Source: Palleronia pontilimi (GTDB lineage Bacteria; Pseudomonadota; Alphaproteobacteria; Rhodobacterales; Rhodobacteraceae). From it: a stretch of 64,000 nucleotides of DNA. Below the pieces are notes generated by a model. It was not told the DNA's origin, searched no databases, and was given only the letters and a program-made list of their open reading frames with translations. The DNA lies in contig NZ_JAEKPD010000016.1 in the NCBI RefSeq assembly GCF_016412875.1, positions 1-64,000 on the forward strand, written 5' to 3'. Made by a program: the position numbers and the translations under genes. Positions 25,603 to 34,843 of this stretch are shown one piece after another; the first letter of the stretch is position 1, and every line of letters starts with the position of its first letter.

Positions 25603-27054
25603 ATGAGACGCCTGCGAAAGATCAAGATCGTCGCCACGCTCGGCCCCGCCTCGGACGATTACGACACCATCCGCGCCCTGTTCGAGACCGGCGCGGACGT
25701 GTTCCGCCTGAACATGAGCCACGGGGAACATGCCGACATCGCCGAGCGGCACCGCATCATCCGGCAGATCGAAAAGGACACCGGCCGCCCCATCGCGATC
25801 CTGGCCGACCTGCAGGGTCCGAAACTGCGCGTGGGCGTCTTCAAGAACGGCAGCGAAGAGATCACCGAAGGCCAGGATTTCCGGCTCGATCTCGACGATG
25901 CGCCCGGCGACGCCACGCGCGTGCAGCTGCCGCACAAGGAAATCTTCGACGTCATGGAAGAAGGCGCCACGTTGCTCGTGAACGACGGCAAGATCCGCCT
26001 GAAGATCAAGGACCACGGCGCCGACTTCGCCAATTGCGTGGTGACCGTGGGCGGCACCATTTCCAACCGCAAGGGCGTGAACGTGCCGGACCTGGAGTTG
26101 CCGCTGGCCGCGCTGTCCGACAAGGACCGCAAGGACCTGGAATTCGTTTGCGGGCTGGGCGTAGACTGGCTGGCGCTGTCCTTCGTGCAGCGCCCCCGCG
26201 ACGTGGAAGAGGCGCGCGAGCTGGCGCGCGGCCGCGCGGCGATCCTGTCGAAGATCGAAAAGCCCGGCGCGGTGAAGAACTTCGCCGAGATCCTGGATGT
26301 GTCGGACGGCATCATGGTGGCGCGCGGCGACCTGGGGGTCGAGTTGCCCGTGCAGAACGTGCCGCCCATCCAGAAGCGCCTGATCCGCATGTGTCGCGCC
26401 AAGGCCAAGCCGGTGATCGTGGCGACCCAGATGCTGGAGTCGATGATCGATTCGCCCATGCCCACCCGGGCCGAGGTGTCGGACGTGGCGGCCGCGATCT
26501 ACGAAGGCGCCGACGCGGTGATGCTGTCGGCGGAATCGGCGGCGGGCAGCTACCCGATCGAAGCCGTCCAGACCATGGACAACGTCGCCATCGAGGTCGA
26601 AAGCGATCCCACCTACCGCGAGGTCATCAACGCCAGCCGCGGCGGCGACAAGCAGACGGTCGCCGACGCCATCGTGTCGGCCGCCCGCGAGATCGCCGAG
26701 ACGACGAACATCGTGGCTATCTGTTGCTTCTCGCAATCGGGCACGACGGCATCGCTGGTGGCGCGCGAGCGTCCGGTGGTGCCGATCATCGCGCTCACGC
26801 CCATGGTGGGCACCGCGCGGCGGCTCTGCCTGACCTGGGGCATGCACTGCGTCCAGACCGGCGAGGTCGGGCGCTTCAAGGAGGCCGTGATCAACGCCGC
26901 CCGCGCCGCGCGCAGCGAAGGCTTTGCCAACGAGAACGACCAGATCGTCGTCACCGCCGGCGTGCCCTTCGGCCAGTCCGGCACCACGAACATCCTGCGG
27001 GTGGCGCCCTGCGACGAACGGCTGATCTATCCCAACGACACGCCCCCAGAATAG
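25603..27054 (+). CDS. pyk: Pyruvate kinase
   Basis: 483 aa. Barrel motifs are KIKIVATLGPASDDYDTI, GADVFRLNMSHGEH, ILADLQGPKLRVG, the catalytic lysine in ILSKIEKPGAVKNF, the signature GIMVARGDLGVELP, and ATQMLESMIDSPMPTRAEVS. The C-terminal allosteric domain is complete. It converts PEP and ADP to pyruvate and ATP, the outlet of lower glycolysis/Entner-Doudoroff flux. A possible TTGCGA-17-CATAAC promoter lies at 25536-25564. Followed after 16 bp by a small membrane-protein gene. Confidence 0.97.
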   Translation: MRRLRKIKIVATLGPASDDYDTIRALFETGADVFRLNMSHGEHADIAERHRIIRQIEKDTGRPIAILADLQGPKLRVGVFKNGSEEITEGQDFRLDLDDAPGDATRVQLPHKEIFDVMEEGATLLVNDGKIRLKIKDHGADFANCVVTVGGTISNRKGVNVPDLELPLAALSDKDRKDLEFVCGLGVDWLALSFVQRPRDVEEARELARGRAAILSKIEKPGAVKNFAEILDVSDGIMVARGDLGVELPVQNVPPIQKRLIRMCRAKAKPVIVATQMLESMIDSPMPTRAEVSDVAAAIYEGADAVMLSAESAAGSYPIEAVQTMDNVAIEVESDPTYREVINASRGGDKQTVADAIVSAAREIAETTNIVAICCFSQSGTTASLVARERPVVPIIALTPMVGTARRLCLTWGMHCVQTGEVGRFKEAVINAARAARSEGFANENDQIVVTAGVPFGQSGTTNILRVAPCDERLIYPNDTPPE

Positions 27055-27070
27055 CGTCGGGGCGGGCCTC

Positions 27071-27298
27071 ATGATCGATCCCGATTACGCGCTGATCGCG
27101 GGCATCTTCTTCGTCCTGCTCGCGGTCATCTCGCTTTTGGCGGCACTGGCCGACAAGCGCAGGCCCGGCTCCGCGATCGCGCTGACGGTGCTGGGCGGCG
27201 GGATGATCTGGTGGGCCAGCGCGCGGGCACCGGGCGGCTACGCACCGACCGACGTGCCGATGATCGTGCTCGAGATCGTGGGCCGGGTGCTGAACTAG
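27071..27298 (+). CDS. Small two-helix membrane protein
   Basis: 75 aa with two hydrophobic spans (ALIAGIFFVLLAVISLLAAL and SAIALTVLGGGMIWWAS) joined by a basic DKRRPG turn, and a polar C-terminus. No family recognised. It lies 16 bp behind pyk, probably in the same transcript, and ahead of the rpmI promoter. Confidence 0.6.
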   Translation: MIDPDYALIAGIFFVLLAVISLLAALADKRRPGSAIALTVLGGGMIWWASARAPGGYAPTDVPMIVLEIVGRVLN

Positions 27299-27304
27299 AC
27301 CCAC

Positions 27305-27333
27305 TTGCCAACCCGGCGCGCGGCTTCTATACG
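27305..27333 (+). promoter_or_regulatory. Promoter of rpmI-rplT
   Basis: TTGCCA (27305-27310), a 17-nt spacer, TATACG (27328-27333), with about 75 nt of 5' UTR before rpmI. infC is absent here, so L35-L20 are driven from this site. Confidence 0.65.
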
Positions 27334-27415
27334 GCGCGCTCCGATGGGACGACCGGCCGGTATGGCATGCCGAGTCGCGCCCTTTATGACCGCTCAACGA
27401 AGACAGGAGACGGAA

Positions 27416-27616
27416 ATGCCAAAGATGAAGACGAAATCGAGCGCAAAGAAGCGCTTCAAGGTGACCGCCACCGGCAAGGTGATGGGTGGCCAGGCCGGCA
27501 AGCGGCACGGCATGATCAAGCGTTCGAAGAAGTTCATCCGCGACGCCCGCGGCACGACCGTTCTGAGCGAACCCGATCAGAAGATCATCAAGGGCTTCAT
27601 GCCCTACGCCCGATAA
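27416..27616 (+). CDS. rpmI: 50S ribosomal protein L35
   Basis: 66 aa, basic. The start [20 protein letters not shown] was chosen as the invariant L35 N-terminus (Shine-Dalgarno AGGAGACG); the open frame extends 37 codons upstream without meaning. [20 protein letters not shown] is the conserved middle. It precedes rplT by 14 bp. Confidence 0.97.
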   Translation: MPKMKTKSSAKKRFKVTATGKVMGGQAGKRHGMIKRSKKFIRDARGTTVLSEPDQKIIKGFMPYAR

Positions 27617-27630
27617 GGAGGTCCTGACCC

Positions 27631-27996
27631 ATGGCACGCGTTAAAGGTGGGACCGTTACCCACGCCCGTCACAAGAAGATCGTCAAGGCCGCCAAAGGCT
27701 ATTACGGTCGTCGCAAGAACACCTTCAAGACCGCCACCCAGGCCGTCGACAAGGCCAACCAATACGCCACGCGCGACCGCAAGAACCGCAAGCGCAACTT
27801 CCGCGCCCTGTGGATCCAGCGGATCAACGCCGCCGTTCGCCTGAACGACGAGACGATGACCTATTCGCGCTTCATCAACGGCCTGTCGCTGGCTGGCATC
27901 GAGGTCGACCGCAAGGTGCTGGCAGACCTGGCCGTCCACGAGCCCGAGGCATTCTCGGCCATCGTGGACCAGGCGAAGGGCGCCCTGCCCGCCTGA
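27631..27996 (+). CDS. rplT: 50S ribosomal protein L20
   Basis: 121 aa. [54 protein letters not shown] and [20 protein letters not shown] are diagnostic. It nucleates 50S assembly on 23S rRNA, and the long basic N-terminal helix is intact. An AAGGAGG Shine-Dalgarno precedes it. A strong terminator follows. Confidence 0.98.
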   Translation: MARVKGGTVTHARHKKIVKAAKGYYGRRKNTFKTATQAVDKANQYATRDRKNRKRNFRALWIQRINAAVRLNDETMTYSRFINGLSLAGIEVDRKVLADLAVHEPEAFSAIVDQAKGALPA

Positions 27997-28021
27997 GGCT
28001 TCGACTGAAGTTTAGTCCTCA

Positions 28022-28051
28022 AGGGGCCGTCCGGTATCGGGCGGCCCTTTT
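28022..28051 (+). terminator. Intrinsic terminator of rpmI-rplT
   Basis: Stem GGGCCGTCC / GGGCGGCCC (28024-28047, one G-U pair) with loop GGTATC, followed by TTTT. Confidence 0.85.
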
Positions 28052-28151
28052 CGCGTTCTGCCGCGTGCACCCACACCGCCGGGACGTAGCGGCAACCAGA
28101 TGTCCGCGGGGATCCGGAGCGGTGCACGAGATCCCGGCCGTATTCCGAAGC

Positions 28152-28421
28152 TCAGGCGCCGCCTTCGACCTCGATATAAAGTTCGATCGGCTCGATCACC
28201 GTGTGCTGTGCCTTGCTCGCCGTGGCTTCGGGCGTGGCGAGAATGGTCTTCATCTTGTCCAGGTCCACGTCTTCGAAGACGATCGAGACCCGGTCCTGGT
28301 CGGAATGCCTGAAAATGCGGTGTCCCGAACAGAAGCCGGAAAACGTCTTGGTCCGCACGTCTCCTCCGGCCAACCAGGTGTCCATGTTCCCCACCGCGTG
28401 GGTTACGACTGCCGATGTCAT
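28152..28421 (-). CDS. Small conserved-looking hypothetical protein
   Basis: 89 aa. MTSAVVTHAVGNMDTWLAGG, FSGFCSGHRIFRH, VSIVFEDVDLDKMKTILATP and the ending IEPIELYIEVEGGA suggest a ferredoxin-like alpha/beta (dimeric alpha-beta barrel) fold as in small cyclases or ABM-type proteins. This is a pattern-based guess; no catalytic residues can be named. An AGGGGGGA Shine-Dalgarno precedes the ATG. Isolated minus-strand gene convergent with rplT. Confidence 0.6.
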   Translation of the reverse strand: MTSAVVTHAVGNMDTWLAGGDVRTKTFSGFCSGHRIFRHSDQDRVSIVFEDVDLDKMKTILATPEATASKAQHTVIEPIELYIEVEGGA

Positions 28422-28543
28422 GCTGAATCCCCCCTTTTTCGCGCCATGCAATGTGGTTGCGATGGCCGCGACCAGTCTAGCACGTCTGGGGTGATATCCC
28501 TACGAGTCGCGAGAAGTCCGTCTTTTCGCAGCGCCATACGACG

Positions 28544-28573
28544 AAGGCCGTCTCGATCGAGACGGCCTTTTTC
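28544..28573 (+). terminator. Palindromic terminator-like hairpin with a plus-strand T-run
   Basis: Arms AAGGCCGTCTCGA and TCGAGACGGCCTT (28544-28569) form a perfect 26-bp palindrome followed on the plus strand by TTTC. It lies 40 bp beyond the 3' end of the minus-strand dienelactone hydrolase gene, for which the T-run is weak. The orientation fits a plus-strand transcript better. Confidence 0.55.
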
Positions 28574-28612
28574 ATGTCATGCCAACGTGCGGTGAGCGGA
28601 CCCGTCCGACGG

Positions 28613-29350
28613 TTACCCGGTCCGGTCGCTCAGGAAGTCCGAGAACGCTTCCCAGCTTTCGGTATCCGCGCGCTCCTGGTAGCGGTCCGAGCCGAACACC
28701 GTGAAGGCGTGCGGTGCGCCGGAATAGACCTCGACCGTGAAGGTGTTGCCGGCCTCGTTCAGCGTGTTGGTGAACTGCGCCACGTCGTCCATGGTGATCG
28801 ACGTGTCGGCGGCACCGTGGGCCACCAAGATGGGCGGCTCGTTTCCGTCCCAGCTCTGGCCCTCGGGCGTGCCCAACCCGCCGTGGAAGGTGGCGTAGCC
28901 CACCGCCGCGTCGGCCATGTTCGAGCGCGCCATCTCGAGCGTCACGGCCCCGCCGAAGCAGTAGCCGATGACCACCAGCGGCGTGTCCGAGCCGTTGGCC
29001 CGCGCCTGCTCAAGCCCCGCCTCGATCAGCATCCGCATCCGGTCGCGATCCTCGTAGAGCGCGCCGGTGGCCGCGCGGCGGTGATCGACGGTCTCGGTCG
29101 GGGTCTCGTTGCCGAACATGTCCAGCGCGAAGGCGTCGTAGCCCATGCCCGCCAGCATGTCGGCGCGCTGGCGTTCGTAATCCGTCATCCCGTCCCAATC
29201 GTGCACGATCAGCACCATGCCCTTCGGGTCTTCGGCCTTGGCCATGTAGCCGGTGAAGCTTTCGCCGTTCACGTCATAGGCGACGTCTTCGGCCAGGGCG
29301 GGCGCGGCCAGGGCCAGCGCGCCGCAGGTCAGGGTCATCCATGTCTTCAT
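28613..29350 (-). CDS. Secreted dienelactone hydrolase family protein
   Basis: 245 aa. Signal peptide [20 protein letters not shown], then an alpha/beta-hydrolase core: [20 protein letters not shown], the nucleophile elbow GYCFGG (Cys, as in dienelactone hydrolases), an Asp in AHGAADTSI and a His in GAPHAFTVF. Predicted periplasmic hydrolase; the substrate is unknown. The start at 29350 was preferred over an ATG two codons earlier because GGAG is then correctly spaced. Divergent from pheS. Confidence 0.85.
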   Translation of the reverse strand: MKTWMTLTCGALALAAPALAEDVAYDVNGESFTGYMAKAEDPKGMVLIVHDWDGMTDYERQRADMLAGMGYDAFALDMFGNETPTETVDHRRAATGALYEDRDRMRMLIEAGLEQARANGSDTPLVVIGYCFGGAVTLEMARSNMADAAVGYATFHGGLGTPEGQSWDGNEPPILVAHGAADTSITMDDVAQFTNTLNEAGNTFTVEVYSGAPHAFTVFGSDRYQERADTESWEAFSDFLSDRTG

Positions 29351-29410
29351 CGTCATTCTCCGGTTATTGCTTGCAGAGAAGCTAGCGCATCCTTCCGCAA
29401 GGCCCATGCC

Positions 29411-29439
29411 TTGCGCGCGCGCGCCACTGATTGTAGCAC
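29411..29439 (+). promoter_or_regulatory. Candidate pheS promoter
   Basis: TTGCGC (29411-29416), a 17-nt spacer, TAGCAC (29434-29439), 32 bp upstream of the pheS ATG. Confidence 0.35.
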
Positions 29440-29470
29440 CGCGCGAACCCTGCCTTCCCCGGATGCCCCC

Positions 29471-30547
29471 ATGACCGATCTGCGCGAAACCTACCTGACC
29501 CGCATCAACGCCGCCCGCGACGAGGCCGCGCTGGAAGACGTGCGGCTGGCCGCCATCGGCAAGAAGGGCGAGGTCAGCCTGGCCATGCGGGCCCTGGGCA
29601 AGATGACGCCCGAGGAACGCCAGGTCGAAGGCCCGCGCCTGAACGCGCTGAAGGACGAAATCACGTCGGCCATCGCCGCCAAGAAGGTCGCGCTGGAAGA
29701 CGCGGCGCTGGATGTGCGGCTGGCCGACGAATGGTTGGACGTGACGCTGCCGGGGCGCGGCGGCGCGGGCGGGCCGGCCCACGGTTCGATCCACCCGATC
29801 AGCCAGGTCTGGGAGGAATGCACGACCATCTTCGCCGATATGGGCTTCGCCATGGCCGAGGGTCCGCAGGTCGAAACGGCCTGGTACAATTTCGACGCGC
29901 TGAACATTCCCGACTACCATCCCGCGCGCGAGGAAATGGACACGTTCTACATGCACCGCGCCCCGGGCGACGATCGCCCGCCCCACGTGCTGCGCACCCA
30001 GACGAGCCCCGTTCAGATCCGCTCGATGGAAGCGCATGGCGCACCGCTGCGGGTGATCTGCCCGGGCCGCGTCTATCGTGCGGACTACGATCAGACCCAC
30101 ACGCCCATGTTCCACCAGGTCGAAGGGCTTGCCATCGACAAGGACCTGTCCATGGCCAACCTGAAATGGGTGCTCGAGGAATTCTTCACCGCCTATTTCG
30201 GGCGCGCCGTGAAGACCCGGTTCCGCGCGTCGCATTTCCCCTTCACCGAGCCGTCGGCCGAGGTCGACATCCAGTGCAGCTTCGAAGGCGGCATGGTGAA
30301 GGTGGGCGAAGGCGACGGCTGGCTGGAAGTGCTGGGCTCGGGCATGGTGCATCCCAAGGTCATGCAGGCGGGCGGGATCGACCCCGACAAGTGGCAGGGC
30401 TTCGCGTTCGGCATGGGCATCGACCGGATCGCCATGCTGAAATACGGCATTCCCGACCTGCGCGCCTTCTTCGATTCCGACCTGCGCTGGCTGCGCCATT
30501 ACGGCTTCTCGGCGCTGCAGGTGCCGACGCTCAGGGGCGGGGTCTAG
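29471..30547 (+). CDS. pheS: Phenylalanyl-tRNA synthetase alpha subunit
   Basis: 358 aa class II synthetase subunit. An N-terminal coiled coil (about 1-90) is followed by motif 1 [19 protein letters not shown], the aminoacylation core ([52 protein letters not shown]) and motif 3 [19 protein letters not shown]. It charges tRNA-Phe as an alpha2beta2 enzyme with PheT, which lies about 1.1 kb downstream. The start [12 protein letters not shown] is conserved. The alpha subunit holds the phenylalanine pocket. Confidence 0.97.
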   Translation: MTDLRETYLTRINAARDEAALEDVRLAAIGKKGEVSLAMRALGKMTPEERQVEGPRLNALKDEITSAIAAKKVALEDAALDVRLADEWLDVTLPGRGGAGGPAHGSIHPISQVWEECTTIFADMGFAMAEGPQVETAWYNFDALNIPDYHPAREEMDTFYMHRAPGDDRPPHVLRTQTSPVQIRSMEAHGAPLRVICPGRVYRADYDQTHTPMFHQVEGLAIDKDLSMANLKWVLEEFFTAYFGRAVKTRFRASHFPFTEPSAEVDIQCSFEGGMVKVGEGDGWLEVLGSGMVHPKVMQAGGIDPDKWQGFAFGMGIDRIAMLKYGIPDLRAFFDSDLRWLRHYGFSALQVPTLRGGV

Positions 30548-30691
30548 ACAGGCCGCTGCCCTTCACGAAATCGTGAAGCCTTGCTTTCCTGCCGTCCAGG
30601 TGAGATCTTCGGATTATTCCGACGTTCGAATTATTTTCGTCACTAACGCATTTTTATTCAAAAGACTTCCAATTTTCGGAGGTATTTCAGT

Positions 30692-30994
30692 ATGTTCGTC
30701 AATTTTATTGGCCTTTCGGCAGGCCTGATGGTCGTGTTGGCCTTTTACGCTCGACGCCAGGACATCATGCGGCTTTTCGCGCTAGGCTCGAACGTCCTGT
30801 TCATCGCCTACGGCTGTCTGGAGGCGCTTTATCCGATCGTCCTGTTGCATGTTATTCTAATGGCACTGAACGTCACGCGATTGACGGAGGATGAGGATTC
30901 CGTCGATGACCTGACGGATGACGGTCAGATCACCGCGCTGATGCACGCCGAATATCGTGCGGCGATGAACGGCATACGCTACCGGATCCGCTGA
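30692..30994 (+). CDS. Small membrane protein
   Basis: 100 aa. Three hydrophobic stretches in the first 65 residues (NFIGLSAGLMVVLAFYA, LFALGSNVLFIAYGCLEAL, PIVLLHVILMAL), then an acidic linker (LTEDEDSVDDLTDDGQ) and a basic C-terminus. No family assigned. A good GGAGG Shine-Dalgarno lies 9 bases before the ATG. The upstream 100 bp (30590-30691) is markedly A/T-rich compared with the rest of the window. Confidence 0.6.
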   Translation: MFVNFIGLSAGLMVVLAFYARRQDIMRLFALGSNVLFIAYGCLEALYPIVLLHVILMALNVTRLTEDEDSVDDLTDDGQITALMHAEYRAAMNGIRYRIR

Positions 30995-31092
30995 GCCGAA
31001 ACGTCCCGGCCCGCATGGCCCGCGACGATTTGCGCGGCACCTGGTCCATTCCGCCGCATACCTTACGGCGCGCGCATGACTAGGTAGACGAT

Positions 31093-31302
31093 ATGTGGAT
31101 TGTGAAGGCTGTTTTCGTCGCTTGCACCGTGCTGCTTGTCCTTGGTGGGACAGTTGCGCTGTGGCTGAGCGACTGGCCACTGGACTCGAAGGTGAAACTG
31201 ACGCTGCTCAACTCGCTGGGATGGGCCGTGATCCTGTTGCCCGCGCTTGCGGTGTCGAAATGGGCGCGCGCCCACGCGCCCGACCGCGATCCGCAGGATT
31301 AG
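31093..31302 (+). CDS. Small two-helix membrane protein
   Basis: 69 aa, with spans AVFVACTVLLVLGGTVALWL and LTLLNSLGWAVILLPALAV, and a charged C-terminus (HAPDRDPQD). No family recognised. Its stop overlaps the stop of the minus-strand gene at 31299 by four bases. The support is a hydrophobic pattern only. Confidence 0.45.
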   Translation: MWIVKAVFVACTVLLVLGGTVALWLSDWPLDSKVKLTLLNSLGWAVILLPALAVSKWARAHAPDRDPQD

Positions 31303-31493
31303 CGGCTTCCGCCCCAGCTGACGCTGCGGCAGCCCGACTTGCCGCCCACCGCGTTCACGGCGAAAACCGAACAATCGCCGCCCCACCCGCCGGACAGCCG
31401 GATCTTGGGCCCGCTGAGCGAGTCCGAGATCACCAGCGGCGACAGCACCAGGCTGGCGGCAAACACGAGCAAAATTGGTCCTCTTAGTTCCAT
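31299..31493 (-). CDS. Small exported hypothetical protein
   Basis: 64 aa. MELRGPILLVFAASLVLSPL is a signal-like or anchoring hydrophobic N-terminus; the rest is Gly/Ser-rich with two Cys (GGDCSVFAVNAVGGKSGCRS) that could form a disulfide after export. An AGG Shine-Dalgarno is well spaced. No family recognised. Convergent with the preceding small membrane gene. Confidence 0.45.
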   Translation of the reverse strand: MELRGPILLVFAASLVLSPLVISDSLSGPKIRLSGGWGGDCSVFAVNAVGGKSGCRSVSWGGSR

Positions 31494-31674
31494 ATTGCAC
31501 CTCACGGGGCCGATCCCTTGGGGAAATCGGCACGATTGGGCCCCCAAAACCAAGTTCACCATTAACGGTGAATCTGGCCCGCAATAGGGCGACGACCGCC
31601 CCCGAACCGCCACTTTTCAATCCCGCGCGCTTGGGCTAGGCCACCGGCAACCAAACCCATGCGGGATGCGCGCA

Positions 31675-34071
31675 ATGAAATTCACCCTTTCCTGGCTTCG
31701 TGACCACCTGGACACCGACGCCGACGTCGCCCAGATCGCCGAGACGCTGACCGATCTGGGTCTCGAGGTCGAAGAGGTCACCGACCCCGCAGCGCGCCTG
31801 TCCGACTTCACGCTGGGCTATGTCGAGACGGCCGAGAAGCACCCCGATGCCGACCGCTTGCAGGTCTGCCAGGTACGCACGGACGAGGGCCTGCAACAGA
31901 TCATCTGCGGCGCGCCCAATGCCCGCGCGGGCATCACCGTGGTCGTCGCCAAACCCGGCAACTACGTGCCCGGCATCGACACCACGATCCAGGTCGGCAA
32001 GATCCGCGGCGTCGAGTCCCACGGCATGATGGCCTCCGAGCGCGAGATGGAGCTGTCGGACGCCCATGACGGCATCATCGAGCTGCCGTCGGGCGAGGTC
32101 GGCCAGCGCTTCATCGACTGGCTGGCCCAGAACGACCCAGAAAAGATCGACCCCGTGATCGAGATCGCCATCACCCCCAACCGCCAGGATGCCCTGGGCG
32201 TGCGCGGCATCGCCCGCGACCTGGCGGCGCGCGGCCTGGGCACGCTGAAGCCCGAACCCGAGGCCAGCGTGGCGGGCACGTTTCCCTGCCCCATCGCCGT
32301 CACCATCGACGCCGACGCGCTGGAACACGCGCCGCATTTCACCGGCCGCCTGATCCGTGGCGTCACCAACGGCCCGTCGCCCGACTGGCTGCAGGCACGG
32401 CTGAAGGCCATCGGCCTGCGCCCCATCTCGGCGCTGGTGGACATCACCAACTTCTTCACCTTCGACATGGCCCGCCCGCTGCACGTCTTCGACGCCGCCA
32501 GGGTCCGCGGCAACTTACGCGTCCACTGCGCATCGGGTGGCGAGACTCTCGAAGCCCTGGACGAGCGGAGCTATACCTTCCTGCCCGGCATGATCGCCAT
32601 TTCCGACGATGCGGGCGTCGAATCCATCGCGGGCATCATGGGCGGCGCGCCCTCGGGCGTCTCGGAGCAGACGAAAGATGTCTTCCTCGAATCCGCGTGG
32701 TGGAACCCGATCACGATCGCCCGAACCGGCCGGGCGCTGAAGATCAACTCGGATGCCCGCTACCGTTTCGAGCGCGGCGTCGATCCCGCCTTCACCCGCC
32801 CCGGCCTGGACCTCGCGACCCAGATGATCCTGGATCTCTGCGGCGGCGAGGCGTCCGAGGTGGTCGAGGCCGGCGAAGCCCCGCTGGATCCGCGGGCCTA
32901 CAAGCTCGACACCACCCGCGTGCAATCGCTCGTGGGCATGGAGATCGCGCCCGAAACCCAGCGCGCGACGCTGGACGCGCTGGGCTTCACGCTGGACGGC
33001 GACATGGCCCATGTGCCCAGCTGGCGCCGCGACATCCAGGGCCCCGCCGACCTGGTCGAGGAAGTCGCGCGCGTCGCGTCGCTGACCCGGCTCGCCCCCC
33101 GCCCCATGCCGCGCGGCCAGGCGGGCGTTCCCGCCCCGATCCTGACCCAGGCCCAGAAATCCGAGCAGATCGCCCGCCGCACCAGCGCCGCCCTGGGCTA
33201 CGCCGAGGCGGTCACCTATTCCTTCATCGACCGCGCCAGCGCCGCGCTGTTCGGCGGCGGCACCGATGCGACCATGCTCGACAACCCCATCTCGTCCGAG
33301 ATGAGCCACCTGCGCCCGTCGCTTCTGCCGGGGCTGCTGCAGGCCGCCGCCCGCAACCACAAGCGCGGCCAGACCGACCTTGCCCTGTTCGAGGTGGGCG
33401 CGGTCTTCCACGGCGGCGAGCCGGGCGAGCAATCCACCCAGATCAGCGGCATTCTGACCGGGCGCACCGGCCCCAAGGACGTGCACGGCGCGGCGCGCGC
33501 GTTCGATCCCTTCGACGCCAAGGCCGACGCCGAAGCCGTGCTTGCGGCCCTGGTCGCGCCCGCCAAGACCCAGATGCTGCGGGACGGCGACGCGTGGTGG
33601 CATCCCGGTCGCCATGGCCGCATCTGCCTTGGCCCCAAGAAGACGCTCGCCATCTTCGGCGAGCTGCATCCGAAGGTGCTGCGCGCGCTGGGGATCAAGA
33701 CGAACGCGGTCGCCTTCACGATCTTCCCGGACGAGATCCCCCAGCCCCGCAACCGCGACGCCGCCCGTCCCGCGCTGGAGCTGTCGGACCTGCAGGCCGT
33801 CGAGCGCGACTTCGCCTTCGTCGTCGACGAACGGGTCGAGGCCGCGTCCCTGGTCAACGCCGCGCAGGGCGCCGACAAGACCCTGATCGACGAGGTCCGC
33901 GTCTTCGACCAGTTCATCGGCGGCAGCCTGGGCGAGGGCAAGAAATCCTTGGCCATCACAGTGCGCCTGCAGCCGCAAGGCGAGACGCTGAAGGACGCCC
34001 AGATCGACGCGATCTCGAAGGCCGTCGTCGCGAAGGTCGAAAAGGCCACCGGCGGCACCCTGCGCGGCTAG
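31675..34071 (+). CDS. pheT: Phenylalanyl-tRNA synthetase beta subunit
   Basis: 798 aa. N-terminal tRNA-binding EMAP-like domain (about 40-150; HPDADRLQVCQV, IICGAPNARAG), B3/B4 editing region (ALVDITNFFTFDMARPLHVF, AGIMGG), B5 domain, a class II-like core (LRPSLLPGLLQAAARN, LFEVGAVF) and the C-terminal ferredoxin-fold anticodon-binding domain ending near LQPQGETLKDAQIDAI. MKFTLSWLRDHLDT at 31675 was preferred over an ATG three codons earlier, as it is the canonical start. Convergent 4-bp overlap with the LysE gene. Confidence 0.97.
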   Translation: MKFTLSWLRDHLDTDADVAQIAETLTDLGLEVEEVTDPAARLSDFTLGYVETAEKHPDADRLQVCQVRTDEGLQQIICGAPNARAGITVVVAKPGNYVPGIDTTIQVGKIRGVESHGMMASEREMELSDAHDGIIELPSGEVGQRFIDWLAQNDPEKIDPVIEIAITPNRQDALGVRGIARDLAARGLGTLKPEPEASVAGTFPCPIAVTIDADALEHAPHFTGRLIRGVTNGPSPDWLQARLKAIGLRPISALVDITNFFTFDMARPLHVFDAARVRGNLRVHCASGGETLEALDERSYTFLPGMIAISDDAGVESIAGIMGGAPSGVSEQTKDVFLESAWWNPITIARTGRALKINSDARYRFERGVDPAFTRPGLDLATQMILDLCGGEASEVVEAGEAPLDPRAYKLDTTRVQSLVGMEIAPETQRATLDALGFTLDGDMAHVPSWRRDIQGPADLVEEVARVASLTRLAPRPMPRGQAGVPAPILTQAQKSEQIARRTSAALGYAEAVTYSFIDRASAALFGGGTDATMLDNPISSEMSHLRPSLLPGLLQAAARNHKRGQTDLALFEVGAVFHGGEPGEQSTQISGILTGRTGPKDVHGAARAFDPFDAKADAEAVLAALVAPAKTQMLRDGDAWWHPGRHGRICLGPKKTLAIFGELHPKVLRALGIKTNAVAFTIFPDEIPQPRNRDAARPALELSDLQAVERDFAFVVDERVEAASLVNAAQGADKTLIDEVRVFDQFIGGSLGEGKKSLAITVRLQPQGETLKDAQIDAISKAVVAKVEKATGGTLRG

Positions 34072-34652
34072 CCCGCCAGCATCCATAGCGCGACCCCCGC
34101 CAGCGCCAGGCCGAACCCCGCGTTCAGCCAGCGCGCGCTGCGGGGCGTCCGGAACAGGGCCGCCAGCCGGTCGCCCGCGGCGATCCACAGCACGAAGGCC
34201 AGCAGGTTGTTCAGCGTGAACACCGTCGCGATCAGCGCCAAGCTGGCGCCGTCACGCGCCAGGAACTGGCTGAACATCAGCCCGATGATGACATAGGCCT
34301 TCGGGTTCAGCACCAGCAGCAGCGCGCCGTCGATAGCCCCCGCCGGTCGCGCCACCTGCGCTTCGGCCCCGGACCCGGCCCGCATCAGCCCGATCGCCAG
34401 CCAAAGCACGTAGATCGCGCCCGCCCAGCGCATCAGCTCGAAGGCGCGGTCGAACCGATCCATCGCGGCCAGCGCCGAGTGTCCCAGCGCCAACGTCAGC
34501 CCGAAGGTGGCCAGGTGATAGCCCAGATTGGCGGGCACCGTGGCGCGGAAGCCGAAGCGCGCGCCGCTGGCGGCGAAGAACAGGTTGCCCGGGCCTGGGC
34601 TGTAGGCCAGCGGGAACAGGAACACGATCAGGGCGGCAATTGTCTCGGCCAC
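34068..34652 (-). CDS. LysE-family translocator
   Basis: 194 aa, about six membrane spans. N-terminal LIVFLFPLAYSPGPGNLFFA holds the family PGPxN motif, and LNPKAYVIIGLMFSQFL the central NPK motif. These export amino acids or related small metabolites; the substrate is unknown. A GTG start at 34652 is chosen because GGAGG lies eight bases upstream and the protein then begins VAETIAALIVFLFP. The 191 bp up to the SDR gene (34653-34843) contains no gene. Confidence 0.85.
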   Translation of the reverse strand: MAETIAALIVFLFPLAYSPGPGNLFFAASGARFGFRATVPANLGYHLATFGLTLALGHSALAAMDRFDRAFELMRWAGAIYVLWLAIGLMRAGSGAEAQVARPAGAIDGALLLVLNPKAYVIIGLMFSQFLARDGASLALIATVFTLNNLLAFVLWIAAGDRLAALFRTPRSARWLNAGFGLALAGVALWMLAG

Positions 34653-34843
34653 GGCGGGGCACCTCCGGTCTCGGATGGTGTCAGCATGACAGCCCACGCC
34701 CACGGCTCGCGACCCGGAAGCTGCGCAATCCGGACCTGCCCCGGCTTCATCTTTCCAAAAATACCTGACCAGGATCGCCCCGCTCGGCGCCATCGCTCAA
34801 AGCTGGATGGGCCGCGGGAAGGCAGCCCCCGGCGCGGGTCGCC

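Noticed and set aside
34653-34843. Additional small gene between the LysE gene and the SDR gene
   Set aside because: No ORF with a Shine-Dalgarno; only a weak relative of the intergenic repeat is present.
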